Shown: in pieces, positions 1-11,018 of the stretch
Position numbering within the stretch: the first letter of the stretch is position 1
Layout of the letters: every line of letters starts with the position of its first letter
Source of the DNA: Ampullaceana balthica
Lineage: Eukaryota; Mollusca; Gastropoda; Lymnaeidae
DNA length: 64,000 nucleotides
Assembly (NCBI GenBank): GCA_944989445.1
Contig: CALYLW010000037.1
Coordinates: 2,022,501 to 2,086,500, forward strand
Reading direction: 5' to 3'
The notes under the pieces: model-generated
Told to the model about the DNA's origin: nothing
The model's database searches: none
Seen by the model: only the letters and a program-made list of their open reading frames with translations
Position numbers and translations under genes: made by a program

Positions 1-677
1 TGGACGCACCTATTTGGGCAATGATTGGTCGCATGAAACACCAACAAACTCACCAAACTGCCACAGTCCATAAATAGGATAATGTACAGAGTGGTCTTTG
101 TCGTCCATGATGGATGAACAACCAAACAACCAACCATCATTTTACACGCGACGGCGACTTATAAGCTAATGTAGTGGTCGGCAACACGCGGTTTCCGCAG
201 TCCCAAAGGGCTCTAAAATTTATTTAAAATAAAATTTTTAAACAATTTTTTTTAAAAAGGAATAGATTTAGCCGCCTCTTCTCCCTCACATTTAAAAGAT
301 AAAAAAAATGATTACGTATCTGTAATTTCATGAGGCCCCCAAATATTTTACCCGTTGATTTATAATAACTTTCCCCATGAACTCTTCCACAGGCCTATAT
401 AAGTATATAGGGCTGGTTGTAATTTTAAAAAAAATAATTGTTCGATTAATTGTTCGCTACTTCATACACCAAGTGACACTGTGTAGTAAATTTCTCAACA
501 GGAAATGTGTTATGAGTGCTGTAACAAACACCTTCACTTTCTCGGAGCCAAATTTTTAAGTCTTTCAGTATTTTCTTTCTGGAAAATAAACGCGAGTTCG
601 GCAACATGAGGGCTCTAAGTCGGGAAAAAGTTCTCAGTAGACTTTCATTTTGGATCATCTAGGCAACCAGTCTGACC
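1..677. other. AT-rich unannotated DNA
   Basis: No coding, RNA or repeat signature was recognised. Short open frames here have no domain-like composition and are not supported as genes. Confidence 0.5.
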
Positions 678-903
678 ACCCATCTCATGCCGGTGTGTTG
701 GTAAGTGACGCAGCGTGCACAGGCCGTCACAGGCCACGGCTATGAGGGTCCCACGCTATTCCCAGCCGCCTTTGTTTCCTTAACTGGTGTCAGGTTCCCA
801 TTCGGAGCTTGTTGGACTCAGGGACATCCTTGGTCCCGGGAACAAATCCCTGCATACACGGATATTCGAACCCGTGACCATCGTACGCCAGCTGAGTGCG
901 CCG
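678..903 (-). mobile_element. tRNA-derived SINE, copy 1 (5'-truncated)
   Basis: Read on the minus strand, this matches the SINE at 11019-11286 through the body: both carry GTCCCTGAGTC, then CAGCTCCGAATGGGAACCT, then AGCCGTGGCCTGTGA. The tRNA-like head keeps a good B box (GGTTCGAAT, seen as its complement near 862-872), but the A-box part present in the other copy is missing. The 3' end stops near 678, and the LINE-like tail of the other copy is absent. An open frame on the plus strand here is only a shadow. SINE identity is inferred from the B box plus a shared body; the family name is unknown to me. Confidence 0.7.
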
Positions 904-3203
904 GAAATTCACATGAAACGATATTTTAAAATCTATATTAATGAGTTTGCTTTGATAAGCCCGACTCATCTTACGGTTGTTGAGTTAAAAAGCAACAATC
1001 CAAATGAACGGAGCCAGGGGAATGCTACTCTGTTAAACATAATTTGAACATGTCCCGAAGTCAAGAAAAAGTATTCACTTCGCAATTTCAATTTCAACTA
1101 ATTGTAGCGTTTCTCGTTTAACTAATTACTATACAAATGTTATCACGCCTAATACAAATTAACGAACCCCCCCCCCTCCCGTAATTAAAAAATATTGAAT
1201 GCTTTGCTGATCCTGTAAGTTGTTCGTGGTAAGCTGCTACATTTTTTTAACGTTTTTGTATTTGAATTCTAGATTTAAAGTAAAACAGTTTAGGTATAAT
1301 CCAGCAGGCTGTACTTTATACGAGCGGCCGATGCCTACCATCTAGTTGTTCATTTGTCTGTTACTATTTCGTGATTTCAAAACACATAGACATTCACCGG
1401 AATGTAGATTCAATCAAGGGCTTTACAAAAATGGAGCAATCTTTCTATCACAAATATCCACACGGACATTGTAGGACGCTTAGAACTGTTTCTCTCTTTG
1501 TGTCAGCTAAAGAAACAAAATAATTTTAAAAAAACAACAACAAAAGAACAGAAAAAAAAACAACAACAATGAATTCAATCGAGAGAAACAAAATAAATAG
1601 AGGCTTGGCAGTGGTTATTGAGGTAAAGAAGTCTTTATTGAAAAGGGTTCCAGAAAAGAAAGAAGCTATGTTAGAAAAGAAATAGTCACACCGTGAACCG
1701 GACTTTAAAAAAAACAACAGATTTTGTGAGAAGACTTGTGTGAAGAAGGAATTAGAGACTCCACACTCCCACCTCCTTCTCCCCCCTCCTCCTCCCCACA
1801 ACCACCAACCATTTAACAACGACGATGGCGATCTCAACCAGCGTGTACTCTCCAGCAGACGCCTGAGGGGGGAGGGGAGGGGGAGTAAGAACTGCTCACC
1901 CTTCATGAGTCCAGTGTCTGGGACCATAGTATCGATATTCGTCACTTGAGGACGTTCTGTTGGTCAGCCGTGAGTTAGCATTGATTGACCATCCCACCCC
2001 CTCCACCCCACCCCTCGGGGAGCTGACCCCGTCAGGCATTAGCTGGCCACATAAACCCTGGTGAGATAAATAAAGTATTCCGTCTGCCAATCTTTGGGGT
2101 CTCGTCTTATCGTTATGTCCCATTGTTAGGGTAATGAAGGACAGTAACCAACAAGACTTTTTATTTATACTATTTTCTTGGTGAACAGTATTTGTTTCAG
2201 ACTTGAAAATGGAGATTTAGGTGATTTGTATCCCAGGGTGCCACAGTTTAGCTGCGCCTTTGTCTCCATTTTGTCCTTGACAAGGTTAACTAGCACTATT
2301 GATGCATAGCACAAAATAGACCGTTAGACTCGGGAGGAACAAATTAATGAGACGAAAGAAAAATAAAATATATAACAGTTTAGCATCTCACTCTACAGAC
2401 GATGACTAATCCGGGTGTGGATCTGTGCGTTGTTTACAAGTATAGTGTTTACAAGCCAGGGGTCAGGAGTAGATGAATAGACGAACAAATGAATACAGGA
2501 GATTTTGGGGAGATTACTTTAATGATTACAATGAAGGGCGCTCACTCTTAAATTAATCAATGTAACGTAAACAAAATCCACACGTTTACTATTTGATGGG
2601 TCATCTATATGACGTCATATTACAAATAGCTTAAATTATTCTCCACTTCCCAACTTACTTTAGCCTCTTCTTGGACACAGCACTGGAAAAATATGAATGA
2701 CCAAGTCAACATTTCTAAGACATCAAAAACGTTTAAATTATCCCAACTTCTCTCTATAAAATTACTACAAGTTCTTACGATTCGTTTTTTAAAATTCGCT
2801 CTTCTAAAACTAAACCAGCGATGAATACAGTAGTGAAATGAGAAACATATAGACTACATGAGACTATTCATCATAAATGCGTCTTTTCTAAAACAGTTCT
2901 TGAAAAAATAAAAAGAAGAAAAATTAAACACCCAGAAGTCATTTGTCTTCATTGCACAAGACGTTAAACATGTCATTTTGTCAGGCAACTTTCTGAACGA
3001 AATTAATCTATTTGAAATTACCCGGAATGGGAGTTCCCATTAATAATATCTATTACAAAAAAAAAGAAAAAACACCAATAAATTTTAAAAAATAAATTAA
3101 AAAAAGCACACACCAAACCCAAACACTTCTACTGTCTGATCACACAATAATGGGATTTCCCCGGTATGGTCGGCTACTACGCCCCTATCTCATTTTTGGC
3201 TTT
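904..3203. other. Unannotated intergenic or intronic DNA
   Basis: A 2.3-kb AT-rich stretch with poly-A and poly-T runs and a C run near 1168. No repeat unit, RNA or coding feature was recognised. Both-strand open frames at 1526-2123 overlap each other and have low-complexity composition. Confidence 0.45.
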
Positions 3204-3637
3204 GGGGCCGCCCATTAATGACATCACGCACCTAGGGGGGAGGGGGGGGGTCCACACATTTGTGACATGTGAGACGAGGGGGGAGTGGGGGTATTTGAGA
3301 AATGTGACGTCACATAAAAAATCGCAACTTTAAATAAATAAAAGTTCCACTTAAATATTTGATTTCTTGCAAATTATTTTATTACGTTTTACATAGCCTC
3401 ACGCGTGTTCCGATATTAGAGTGCAACCCTAAACTAAATACATACTTAAATGACAAAAAAGTGATTTGAGACATGCTATTTTTTAAATTGAAAATACAGC
3501 TTTTAGGTGGGGGGGGGGTCAAAGCTTTGTTACGTCATATTGGAGGAATGGTCTAAGTTTTTGTGATGACGCGTGACGAGGGGGGAGGGGGAGAGAAACA
3601 TCGGCCAAAATCGCGTGACGTCATTTATGGACGGCCC
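3204..3637. mobile_element. Harbinger-like MITE, divergent copy
   Basis: The left end reads GGGGCCGCCCATTAATGAC. The right end is the complement of GGGCCGTCCATAAATGACG. These inverted ends match the better preserved elements at 26381-26611 and 30916-31196. The interior holds G-rich runs and several TGACGTCA-like palindromes. No clear target-site duplication survives at this copy, so the limits are approximate. Confidence 0.55.
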
Positions 3638-4096
3638 GTATTATACACAACTACAAGACGTTATGACGCTTAAGGAAAAGGTGAGGGGGCAATGCAAAAT
3701 TTATGCATGTATGCGTGCAGGCATCTATTGGAAAAAAAAAGCGGCTCGTCCTTTTGAGTCGCTTACATAGGCTTTCTATCAAGGACACACTAAAATTTTT
3801 GAAACCTTAAGTTAAAAAGAATTTAAAAAAGTTTAACTGCATCTAATTGTGCTTTTAAAGAAATTACTGAAAACTGTTTAAAAAATAAAAAATTAAAAAA
3901 TATACCCCGTGTAGACGTCTGCATGATTTATGTACAAACTCCCCCCCCCTCCCTCCCTCTCAAATCAACTTCTCTGCATCATTATTTTTTTAAAGATTAT
4001 ATGGATTTTAATGTATGGGACCATCCTTACTTCCTATGATTTTAAACTTATTAGTAGGCGAGTATTAAAACACCCGCCACACCTCCCTAAAATATA
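3638..4096. other. AT-rich unannotated DNA
   Basis: Contains poly-A runs and a C-rich run near 3941. No feature was recognised. Confidence 0.4.
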
Positions 4097-4495
4097 TACA
4101 CACAATTATATTTAAATAACGAGATATATTATAAAACTATGTCCAAAAGCTTGTTAGTATTCATTATATATTTTAAAGGGTGTTTTCAAATGTTGTTACC
4201 GGGTGGTTTGGGGGATGGTGGTCTGAAAGCTTTTCGAATGTCACCGGTCAGACAACATGTCACCGGTCAGACACGATGTCACCGGTCAGACACCATGTCA
4301 CCGGTCAGACACCATGTCACCGGTCAGACACCATGTCACAGGTCAGACACCATGTCACAGGTCAGACACCATGTCACAGGTCAGACACCATGTCACTGGT
4401 CAACCACCATGGTTTCCAAACGGAGAATTTTTACCACCACCACTCCACATAAGCGTAACTAAGGAGGTGAGTGGTGCAGGGGGCTCATATGTCCC
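4097..4495. repeat. 399-bp duplicated segment, copy 1
   Basis: This segment is present again at 15779-16177 with a constant offset of 11,682 bases. On reading both copies I found no mismatch or indel, even inside the internal 19-bp array. Homology stops sharply on both sides: 4496 is C and its counterpart 16178 is A. The right end contains GCGTAACTAAGGAGGTGAG, which resembles CAG-type hAT MITE ends, so the segment could be part of a mobile element. The 107-codon open frame inside is a product of the array, not a gene. Confidence 0.85.
4238..4411. repeat. 19-bp minisatellite (about 9 units)
   Basis: The unit is ATGTCACCGGTCAGACACC, with a CACAGGTCA variant in later units. Because 19 is not a multiple of 3 and the unit has no stop in the plus frames, all three plus frames are open and give repeated MSPVRH/HVTGQT peptides. 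These are not genes. The array lies inside the 399-bp duplicated segment. Confidence 0.9.
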
Positions 4496-4726
4496 CGGGA
4501 GTAAATGTACAATGGCGCAAAAATGGGGATTACAACGCTACATTATAATACGTGAATTAGGGTAATATACATCGGTTACATGATCACTTGCAGCAGCTTC
4601 TATATTCACCAGTCAATTAAGCTGCACAACGTTCTTGTGTCGACTTTAAACTCACGAACTTGGTTTAAGTTTAAAAAAAAACAACGGTTAATAATAAGTC
4701 TCCCGAAAATAACCATAGCTCCCGCA

Positions 4727-4861
4727 CAGAGTATACCGTATACAATGAGGAAGACCGCCGGGAGAAAGATGTCAGAGTATACCGTATACAAGGAGGAAGA
4801 CGGCCGGGCGAAAGATGTCAGAGTATACCGTATACAAGGAAGACGGCCGGGCGAAAGATGT
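4727..4861. repeat. 46-bp tandem repeat with GTATAC palindromes (3 units)
   Basis: Three units start at 4727, 4773 and 4819; the last is 3 bp shorter. Each opens with CAGAGTATACCGTATACAA, which contains two GTATAC palindromes one base apart, followed by a purine-rich GGAAGAC and CCGGGCGAAAGATGT part. Confidence 0.85.
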
Positions 4862-4970
4862 GGCCTAGTACGGGAATTGATACAATACGAAATATGAATC
4901 GCCTTTTCTCTAAATAATGTATCAGAAAATAAATTGGGATTAAATGGGAAGGGGTGCTATTTTAATAGTC

Positions 4971-5009
4971 CCCCCCGGGGCAGCAAAATATTTTAGCTAC
5001 GCCCCTGCC
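4971..5009 (-). mobile_element. Possible hAT-type MITE end
   Basis: The complement reads CAGGGGCGTAGCTAAAAT and then a G-rich stretch, a form typical of CAG-ended hAT MITEs. No partner end was found nearby, so this may be a solo end or a chance match. Confidence 0.3.
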
Positions 5010-5569
5010 ACTTCCGCCCCCTCCCGCCCCACACATTTGCTTTCCTTCTGAACGGATGTTGTGTGATTGCGTTTGTTTTTGTTTGATAATCTCCAAGCAG
5101 TTAAATAGCATAAAGAAAAAAAACACCTCAATCTGTTTAATGCGATGATTTATTTATTTTCTCATCTAAAAACTTCTTGTCTGTTTAGTTGTATGTGCCT
5201 CCCAGTACATAAACACAAACCGTTCCCAGCCAGGTGCGGACCCCACACACTTGAGATAACCCGACAACGTTGACATTTTTCTGGGTTATGGCCCTTAGTC
5301 CGCGGGATAATTTTGTGGGTGTTTTTTGTTTTTCTTTGCTTATTGTTTTTGATATGTTTCCGTGTTTTCTTGTAATAGAGTCCGTGTAATGAAGGCCAGG
5401 AATGTGCCACGTCTACCACTTTAGTGATTTATATCAAGTATATGGACTCTGGTCGAATTGTGCTGACGATAGAGCTCTATAACAACCAAGTTATTAACGC
5501 AACAATTTGGCCTGGGCAACATTGAAGCTTGTGTGAAATTTGTTGAATTTTTTATTTAACTTCATTTAG
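5010..5569. other. Unannotated DNA
   Basis: No recognisable feature. Minus-strand open frames at 5162-5419 have no domain character. Confidence 0.4.
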
Positions 5570-6215
5570 AGCTAATATGGTCACCTTAACCAGATAAGTC
5601 AATGAAGTTATTAAAAAATCAAACAAAACCTTAGGCTTTATAAAAAGAAACTTTAACAAATGTAATAGAGATATAAAACTAAAATGCTACCTCACTTTGG
5701 TGAGACCTGTACTAGAATATGCATCTTCTGTATGGGACCCATCCACCAAAGAAAACATTGATAAACTAGAACAAATTCAAAAAAGAGCTCCAGATTCATT
5801 ACTGGAGAATATTCGAAACTGACAAGAATAACACCATTAGTTAAATCATTAAACCTTGAAACACTAGAGGATAGAAGAACCAAGAGCAAAGTAGTAATCA
5901 TACATAAAGCAATTAATTCTAATTTAGAAATACAACACAAAGATAACTTAATACAACCCTCAGATAGACATAAGGATAAAAACACCTTTCTTATTCCGTA
6001 TGCAAGAACAAACACATACAAGTTTTCCTTCTTCCCGTCCGGAATTCGGGCGTGGAATGGGTTGCCTGAAGAATCCAGGAAAACCAACACTTTATCAACA
6101 TTTAAATCTCTAATAAAAATGCAGGACTAAACACAAACCATAGATAAGCGTAGGACGCAATAATCTTCTGTATAGAAGGAGCGTCTGTAAACAGATAATA
6201 TAAGATAAGTATGTT
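5570..6215 (+). pseudogene. Non-LTR retrotransposon (LINE), C-terminal reverse-transcriptase remnant and 3' tail
   Basis: Conceptual translation gives the conserved C-terminal segment of CR1/Jockey-type LINE polyproteins: NKTLGFIKRN, then LTLVRPVLEYASSVWDP, then IDKLEQIQKRA, and later FSFFPSGIRAWNGLP before a stop near 6127. One net frameshift lies near 5790: the reading continues in another frame as RFITGEYSKLTRI. An in-frame stop occurs upstream near 5600. The element is 5'-truncated, which is usual for LINEs. After the stop comes a 3' UTR with ATAGAAGGAGCGTCTGTA, ending in GATAA-type repeats. The minus-strand 132-codon open frame over it is a shadow. The clade assignment is tentative. Confidence 0.88.
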
Positions 6216-7069
6216 TGTTCTGGGAGAATTATGTAATTATAATATATTTACACTAAATTTCATACACTCACGTTATTTATATGTATATCTTTAAACGTTC
6301 TGAAATATGTTATCCCTGTGTATCGTATTATGTATTCATTTTTAAAAAATGTTAATCTTTTCTTCATCGGTGAGTCTCAAACTCAAAAGTTTACAAAATG
6401 TCGCCCCATGAAATCGTCACAAATATCTCATAGGATACAGACAAAGTTTCCTCTAAGATACAGACCGACCAACGTTAACTCCGTGTGTTAAGATCACGGA
6501 GCCAGACTGTCTCTGCATACCCCGTGAACTCTGAAAGCCCAGGGTGCCGTTCATAACTATGTCATGTTTATTTTTCTTATTCCATGTCGGGAAATAGTTC
6601 ATTAATATTTTTTTTTCAAATGTCATGCTTCAAATGTCAAACAAGCGAACATTCCGAAACTTAGTTTATGAAAACTATTTTCCAGCAATGTCCTAAGTTG
6701 CCGCCGGTTCTCACTTTAATAGGTGGAAACGAGCGGTGGTCCTTCCTAAATAGTGCGGGTATGTTTGTTTATTTTCCCAATGTTCAGCGCGGCTTGTGGC
6801 ATCACTACAAGGGGGGAAACCTCCGACCAATTAACACCAGGGGAGGTTACCACCATCCTACGTTAAGAGTTATCCCCTTCCACAATTTTAAGTAGTCGAA
6901 CCTGGTGATTTATATAAAATAAGAACAACATAATCCCAAAGTATGAATTTATGATATAACTTGATAGTATTAAGATCTTCTCTTGAAATTTATCGACCAC
7001 CAAATTGCGTGGGACACAGATCAGTGACTAATAGAATTATAAAAACACAAACGTTGGGAAAAGTATGTT
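6216..7069. other. Unannotated AT-rich DNA
   Basis: No recognisable gene, RNA or repeat. A 75-codon frame at 6668-6895 shows no known motif. Confidence 0.4.
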
Positions 7070-7317
7070 GGTTGGGTCAGGGGCGGATTAAGACTGCACG
7101 GGGCCCCTGGCTGCAATTCAAACTGGGGCCCTATCCAGCCAGTGTACCTTTAGATAAAATGATTGCTAGCAGCTAATATAAGACTGTAACTTGTAAATAT
7201 TCATCCCAAATGATTATCCATGAAAAAACCGAATTTGAAGAAATAACTTTTTGCCGGTATCCTAAAATTGAGTGTAAAAGACAATTTATAAAATTTAAAA
7301 ACACATGAAAAAAAAAT

Positions 7318-7395
7318 TCATACCCCACCCGGGGATCAAACCCGCCACCGCTTGCACCATAAGCCTTAGTACTTCACTTTAGGCCACGAGAGCTT
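7318..7395 (-). mobile_element. tRNA-like sequence, probably a decayed SINE head
   Basis: On the minus strand there is an A-box-like GTGGCCTAAAGTG and, about 45 bases on, a B-box-like GGGTTTGATCC. Their spacing fits a tRNA-type internal RNA polymerase III promoter. The acceptor stem does not pair convincingly, so this is a tRNA-derived repeat or a tRNA pseudogene rather than a working tRNA. Confidence 0.4.
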
Positions 7396-7586
7396 ATTTA
7401 GGGTTGTCAATTTAAAATATATATATAATATTCTTTAATACTTTCTGTAATTGAGCCTATCAAATCAGGTTTTTTGACTGCTAAGACTATCGTGTGGGAA
7501 AAGAGATCATTTTAATAGATATGATTTGATTAATTTATCATATTTTCAGCAATTCATGTATACATTTGTCCACATTTATTATAAAA

Positions 7587-8090
7587 CTAGATTGTGCCGG
7601 GGCGCCGTGGCGCCTGCGGCGCCCACTTTTTTAGGGCGCCTACGGCGCCAACCTTTTTCAAAAGCCCAACTAAGTTATCCTTTTTTGATAAATATGAAAT
7701 ATTAAACTTTCTGAAAGGTACGCAAAGTATTTTATAATAGGAGTTGTAGGGCGCCTACGGCACCTACTTTGTTTTTTGTCAAAAGCCCAAGAAACTTATC
7801 CTTCTTTGATAAATACGAAATATTAAACTTACTGAAATGTACACAAAGTATTTTATAATTATAAATCCTCAAATCCTATTTTTACATCGTTCCCTTTTTC
7901 CAAAATTAAGATATAAGCTAAAGCAATGACGTCATATAATATATTTTTTACAGCGCGTCTTTAATTTGTAATTAATTTGCACACCTTTTGATGCACACCT
8001 TGTATTAAATATAAGATCAAACAATGACGTCATATTAAATATTTTTACAGCGCTAATCACCACACGATTTTTCAACTGCTATAGACTGTT
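7587..8090 (-). mobile_element. Helitron-like non-autonomous element, copy 1
   Basis: On the minus strand the element ends in CTAG (7587-7590), preceded by a GC-rich hairpin built from GGCGCC repeats. The body shares GGCGCCTACGGCGCC, CTGAAAGGTACGCAAAGTAT and TGACGTCATATAATAT blocks with the copies at 15340-15735 and 45721-45905. Terminal CTAG after a short hairpin is the Helitron 3' signature. The 5' end is uncertain. It sits inside the hAT MITE at 7078-8234. Confidence 0.55.
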
Positions 8091-8365
8091 TTACATCGTT
8101 CCTCAGCGTTCCACATCCATCCAGCCAGCCAGTGACTTGGACTATTATATTATTTATATGCTAAGTTTGGGGGCCCTAAATCATCGGGGCCCCTGGCTTT
8201 AGCCCGTTCAGCCCCCCCCCTTAATCCGCCATAGGGTGGGGTGGGGTGGTGGCGCACTTATGACGAATAGTTAAGATTACCTTCATCTTTTTTTTCCATA
8301 CAGATTTTTATTGTTTTCAATTTATGTTGTTGTTGATATTTATGCGTCAAATTTTTGTTGATACC

Positions 8366-8750
8366 CAGAGGCGTCACTAGGGTTGGTTTCACCCGGGGCG
8401 GTAGCTCATGGTGTCACCCCCTCACATCCCTCTATCTCTAAGGTTCGTTGGTCCGTATACAAAGTAAAAAAACAAACTCGTGTGTAAAGTTGCACAGCAT
8501 TCATTTTGTGTGCAATATTTTACTAAATTTGCTGCGCGGTATTGTAAACTGCTGCGCGGTGTTCTTAAAATATCTGCGTTGTCACGCAGCTTAAAGGGAA
8601 CATTGCTCAAGACTTAACCCATAGAACTCCTCCGAGTCTTCCAGTGCCAAATAACGGGAACATACAGAATTTTATATTTTGGTGTCACCCCTTGTGATGG
8701 TGTCATCCGGTGCGGTTCGCACCCCTCGTACCCCCATAGTGACGCCACTG
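8366..8750. mobile_element. CAG-ended hAT-like MITE (CAGAGGCGTCACTAGG family)
   Basis: The left end is CAGAGGCGTCACTAGG and the right end is the complement of CAGTGGCGTCACTATGG. Subterminal GGTGTCACCCC and GGTGTCATCC blocks echo each other. No 8-bp target-site duplication is left (TTGATACC against CTTAATGT), so the superfamily assignment rests on the ends. A lone end of the same type occurs at 63364-63380. Confidence 0.6.
8438..8625 (+). repeat. Dispersed repeat unit with GCTGCGCGGT motif, copy 1
   Basis: The block starts CTCTAAGGTTCG, passes AAAGTTGCACAG and CAATATTTTACTAAATTTGC, and ends with GCTGCGCGGT and CACGCAGCTTAAAGG. It matches 21325-21520 in the same orientation and 22668-22850 in the opposite one. 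It carries no coding signature. Here it lies inside the element at 8366-8750. Confidence 0.75.
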
Positions 8751-8789
8751 CTTAATGTAACTTACTAATTAATTTCGTGACGGTGACCC

Positions 8790-9390
8790 GTAAAATAACA
8801 CACAATAAATAGAGGTAAAAAAAGATTTTTACAAACCAGTTTCTTAAAAGTGTACTAAAAAGAAGAAAGTAATTTAAAACTTATAAGTTCAAGTACTTTG
8901 ATTTAATATGACTAAAAACCTTGGGCGGGTGTTTGGTATAAAAATTAAAGATTTATAATTTAGAAGGAGAGAGATCTATAAGTGAGAGAATGAGTGAACT
9001 GCATATGTTAAACATCATAAGCGCCCGCCCCATGTTTTAGTCATATTAAAAGAAAGTATTTGAACTTATGATCCTATCGAGCTGACATTTTGCACATAGA
9101 CTCGTGTCACCTAACGATGCATTGTATCAAAATTTCAGATCGATCGAATGTACCGTAATTAAATTAATGAATTTTTAGTTTATCTCTATATAGCATGTGT
9201 AGTCGTCTGCTATAGTTGACCGCCACGGGTCACTGGAGTTCACTCCAGCCATCGATGACCACATCCCCGTGGTTTTACAGCAAGGGGAGTTCAGTCACGT
9301 TCAGTCTGTAAATGTTTATGCTGGTGTGTCGCGCGGTGCGTATTAAATTGAGCATAATCAATACTTCTATTTATGTCTCATAAATAATGA
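8790..9390. repeat. Foldback dispersed repeat, copy A
   Basis: The left arm (about 8800-8933) includes AAAAAGAAGAAAGTAATTT and TTAATATGACTAAAAACC. Its inverted counterpart follows a core of about 90 bases but is cut short near 9070. The core reads GTATAAAAATTAAAGAT, then AGATCTATAAGTGAGAGAATG, which is the reverse of copies B, C and E. The outer part (9071-9390) contains CAAAATTTCAGATCGATCG and CATCGATGACCACATCCCC, shared with copies C and E. There is no coding content, and the class is unknown. Confidence 0.8.
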
Positions 9391-10329
9391 ATTTAAAGTT
9401 TTAAAAAAACTTTGTTTTTACGGGTTGTTTTTTTTAAATAAATTGTTCTCATACAAGTTTTCGTCTAAAAATAACCCCCACACGGAACCGAGATTGAGAA
9501 CTGCTCTATCACGCTTTAGGGACAATTAAAAAGTTATACATAAATGTGGTCTGAGATAACAACATAGTCAGTCATCGACGATCAAATTGGATGCTCCTTG
9601 CGCCCTCAGTTGTCGGGCTCGTCTGGCATGTCACTCCTCGCGCTCGTTTCCCCAGAAAAGTACCCGGCTTGACTGTCATGAGCCGGTCTGTTCCCGCCAT
9701 CGGTCTAATCAGAGCTGAGGTCAGTTCGTCTTGGCCGTCAGTTCAATAAAATAATCGCGGCCCTTCGCTCGGCGTGGCCTCGGTGTTTACTGAGTGGATC
9801 CGATGAGTGGTATACGGGGATTTGATAAGTTGGGATGGGAGGAGGGGAGATTCATGTTGCTTCGGCGACGGTTAACCTCTGGCAATGGTTCTCACATTTT
9901 CTGAAAGGCTCCTTAAGAAGTATTTTAAATGAAAAAACTTTTTTTTTCATCTAAACTTTATAGTTGGTTGGTCCTGGAGCATAACACGTTGTTTGTATTT
10001 TCACTCGGTCCATTCAGATTTTCCTCCCTGCTCAAATCTTCGTTGGTTACAGTGTAGAACTGTTTGTTGAAAATTTTGGTAGGGGAGTTCAAACCTTACA
10101 GTTATTTTTAATTACCTAGGTAAATTGTTAATTCACTTTAACCAGAATCTTTAAAATAATTGCATTTTTAGGGTAAATTTTATATATATATAAATAATAT
10201 ATAAATAAGAGTAAGCAAGGGAGAGAGCGATGGCGTGTCTAAAATGGTAAACTATGATTATCAAGCTAAGATAAAAACAAAGTGTGCATGACATTGTTAA
10301 AGAAGAAAGTGAATGTTATTAAATAAACA
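9391..10329. other. Unannotated DNA
   Basis: No recognisable feature. A short TATATA-rich run lies near 10178-10205. Confidence 0.4.
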
Positions 10330-10600
10330 ATTTTTTACACTCTCTCTCACTCTCTATTACACCTTTATCTTTGTCTCTCTTTTTCAAAAAATCCCTCGTT
10401 ATATTTTTTAATTCTACATTCACCCCTCTCTGCTCGCGATCTCTCTCTCTCACTTTTTCCCTCTTCCATCTTTCTTTTGATCCCTTTCCTTCTTATCGAT
10501 CAATATCACTCCATTACTCAATTCACTTATCTATCTGCTTGTCTAGCCCCACCCCCTCTCTCTCTCTCCTCTCTTACACACACACACTTTTTATCTTACA
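10330..10600. repeat. Pyrimidine-rich low-complexity tract
   Basis: The plus strand is dominated by CTCTCTCT-type and TTTTC runs, followed by a short CACACA run near 10577. The 77-codon frame over it is low complexity and not a gene. Confidence 0.7.
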
Positions 10601-11018
10601 CTAAACATTTTATTTTGCAATGATTAATTAAAAGTTCATACTGAGATCATTTTCTTTCGACATGACGTCATCGAAAGCTTTTTAAATTATTTTTGTTTAC
10701 ATTTTATAATTATTATTTTTTAAAATCTCTAAACCTAAACTTTACTAAGTGGATATTGATTCGTCAAGTTATTGATGCATTTTGTGACAGTTCACCGTTT
10801 CTTTTTGTATATATTTTTGTGAACGTTTTTTAAAAAACTCAACTTCGTGTGTAGATGCGCCCGTGAATTCTTTTCTTTTTTTCTGGGCATCTACACGACA
10901 TGTAGTCTAATGGTTTGTAAGCACTTTAAGTTTTTAAATACTCAAGGATTTTTAATCTATGGCATTAAGTAGTGTAAGATACAGGCACAACCAGTGTAAC
11001 GCGCGTTCAAACACACAG
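10601..11018. other. Unannotated AT-rich DNA
   Basis: No recognisable feature. Confidence 0.4.

Larger units (their letters stand above)
7078..8234. mobile_element. hAT-type MITE of the CAG(G/T)GGCGGATTAAG family, enlarged by insertions
   Basis: The left end is CAGGGGCGGATTAAG and the right end is the complement of CTATGGCGGATTAAG. Subterminal GGGGCCCCTGGCT blocks match the 156-bp copies at 27610-27765 and 54700-54855. Flanking 8-mers GGTTGGGT (7070-7077) and GGTGGGGT (8235-8242) agree at 7 of 8 positions, as expected for an old hAT target-site duplication. The element is about 1 kb longer than its relatives because the centre holds a tRNA-like sequence and a Helitron-like element. CCAGCCAGTG appears on both sides of the extra DNA (about 7136 and 8124). 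Confidence 0.8.

Noticed and set aside
705..929. 74-codon plus-strand frame as a small gene
   Set aside because: It lies antisense across the SINE at 678-903.
5692..6090. 132-codon minus-strand frame
   Set aside because: It is the antisense shadow of the LINE reverse-transcriptase remnant.
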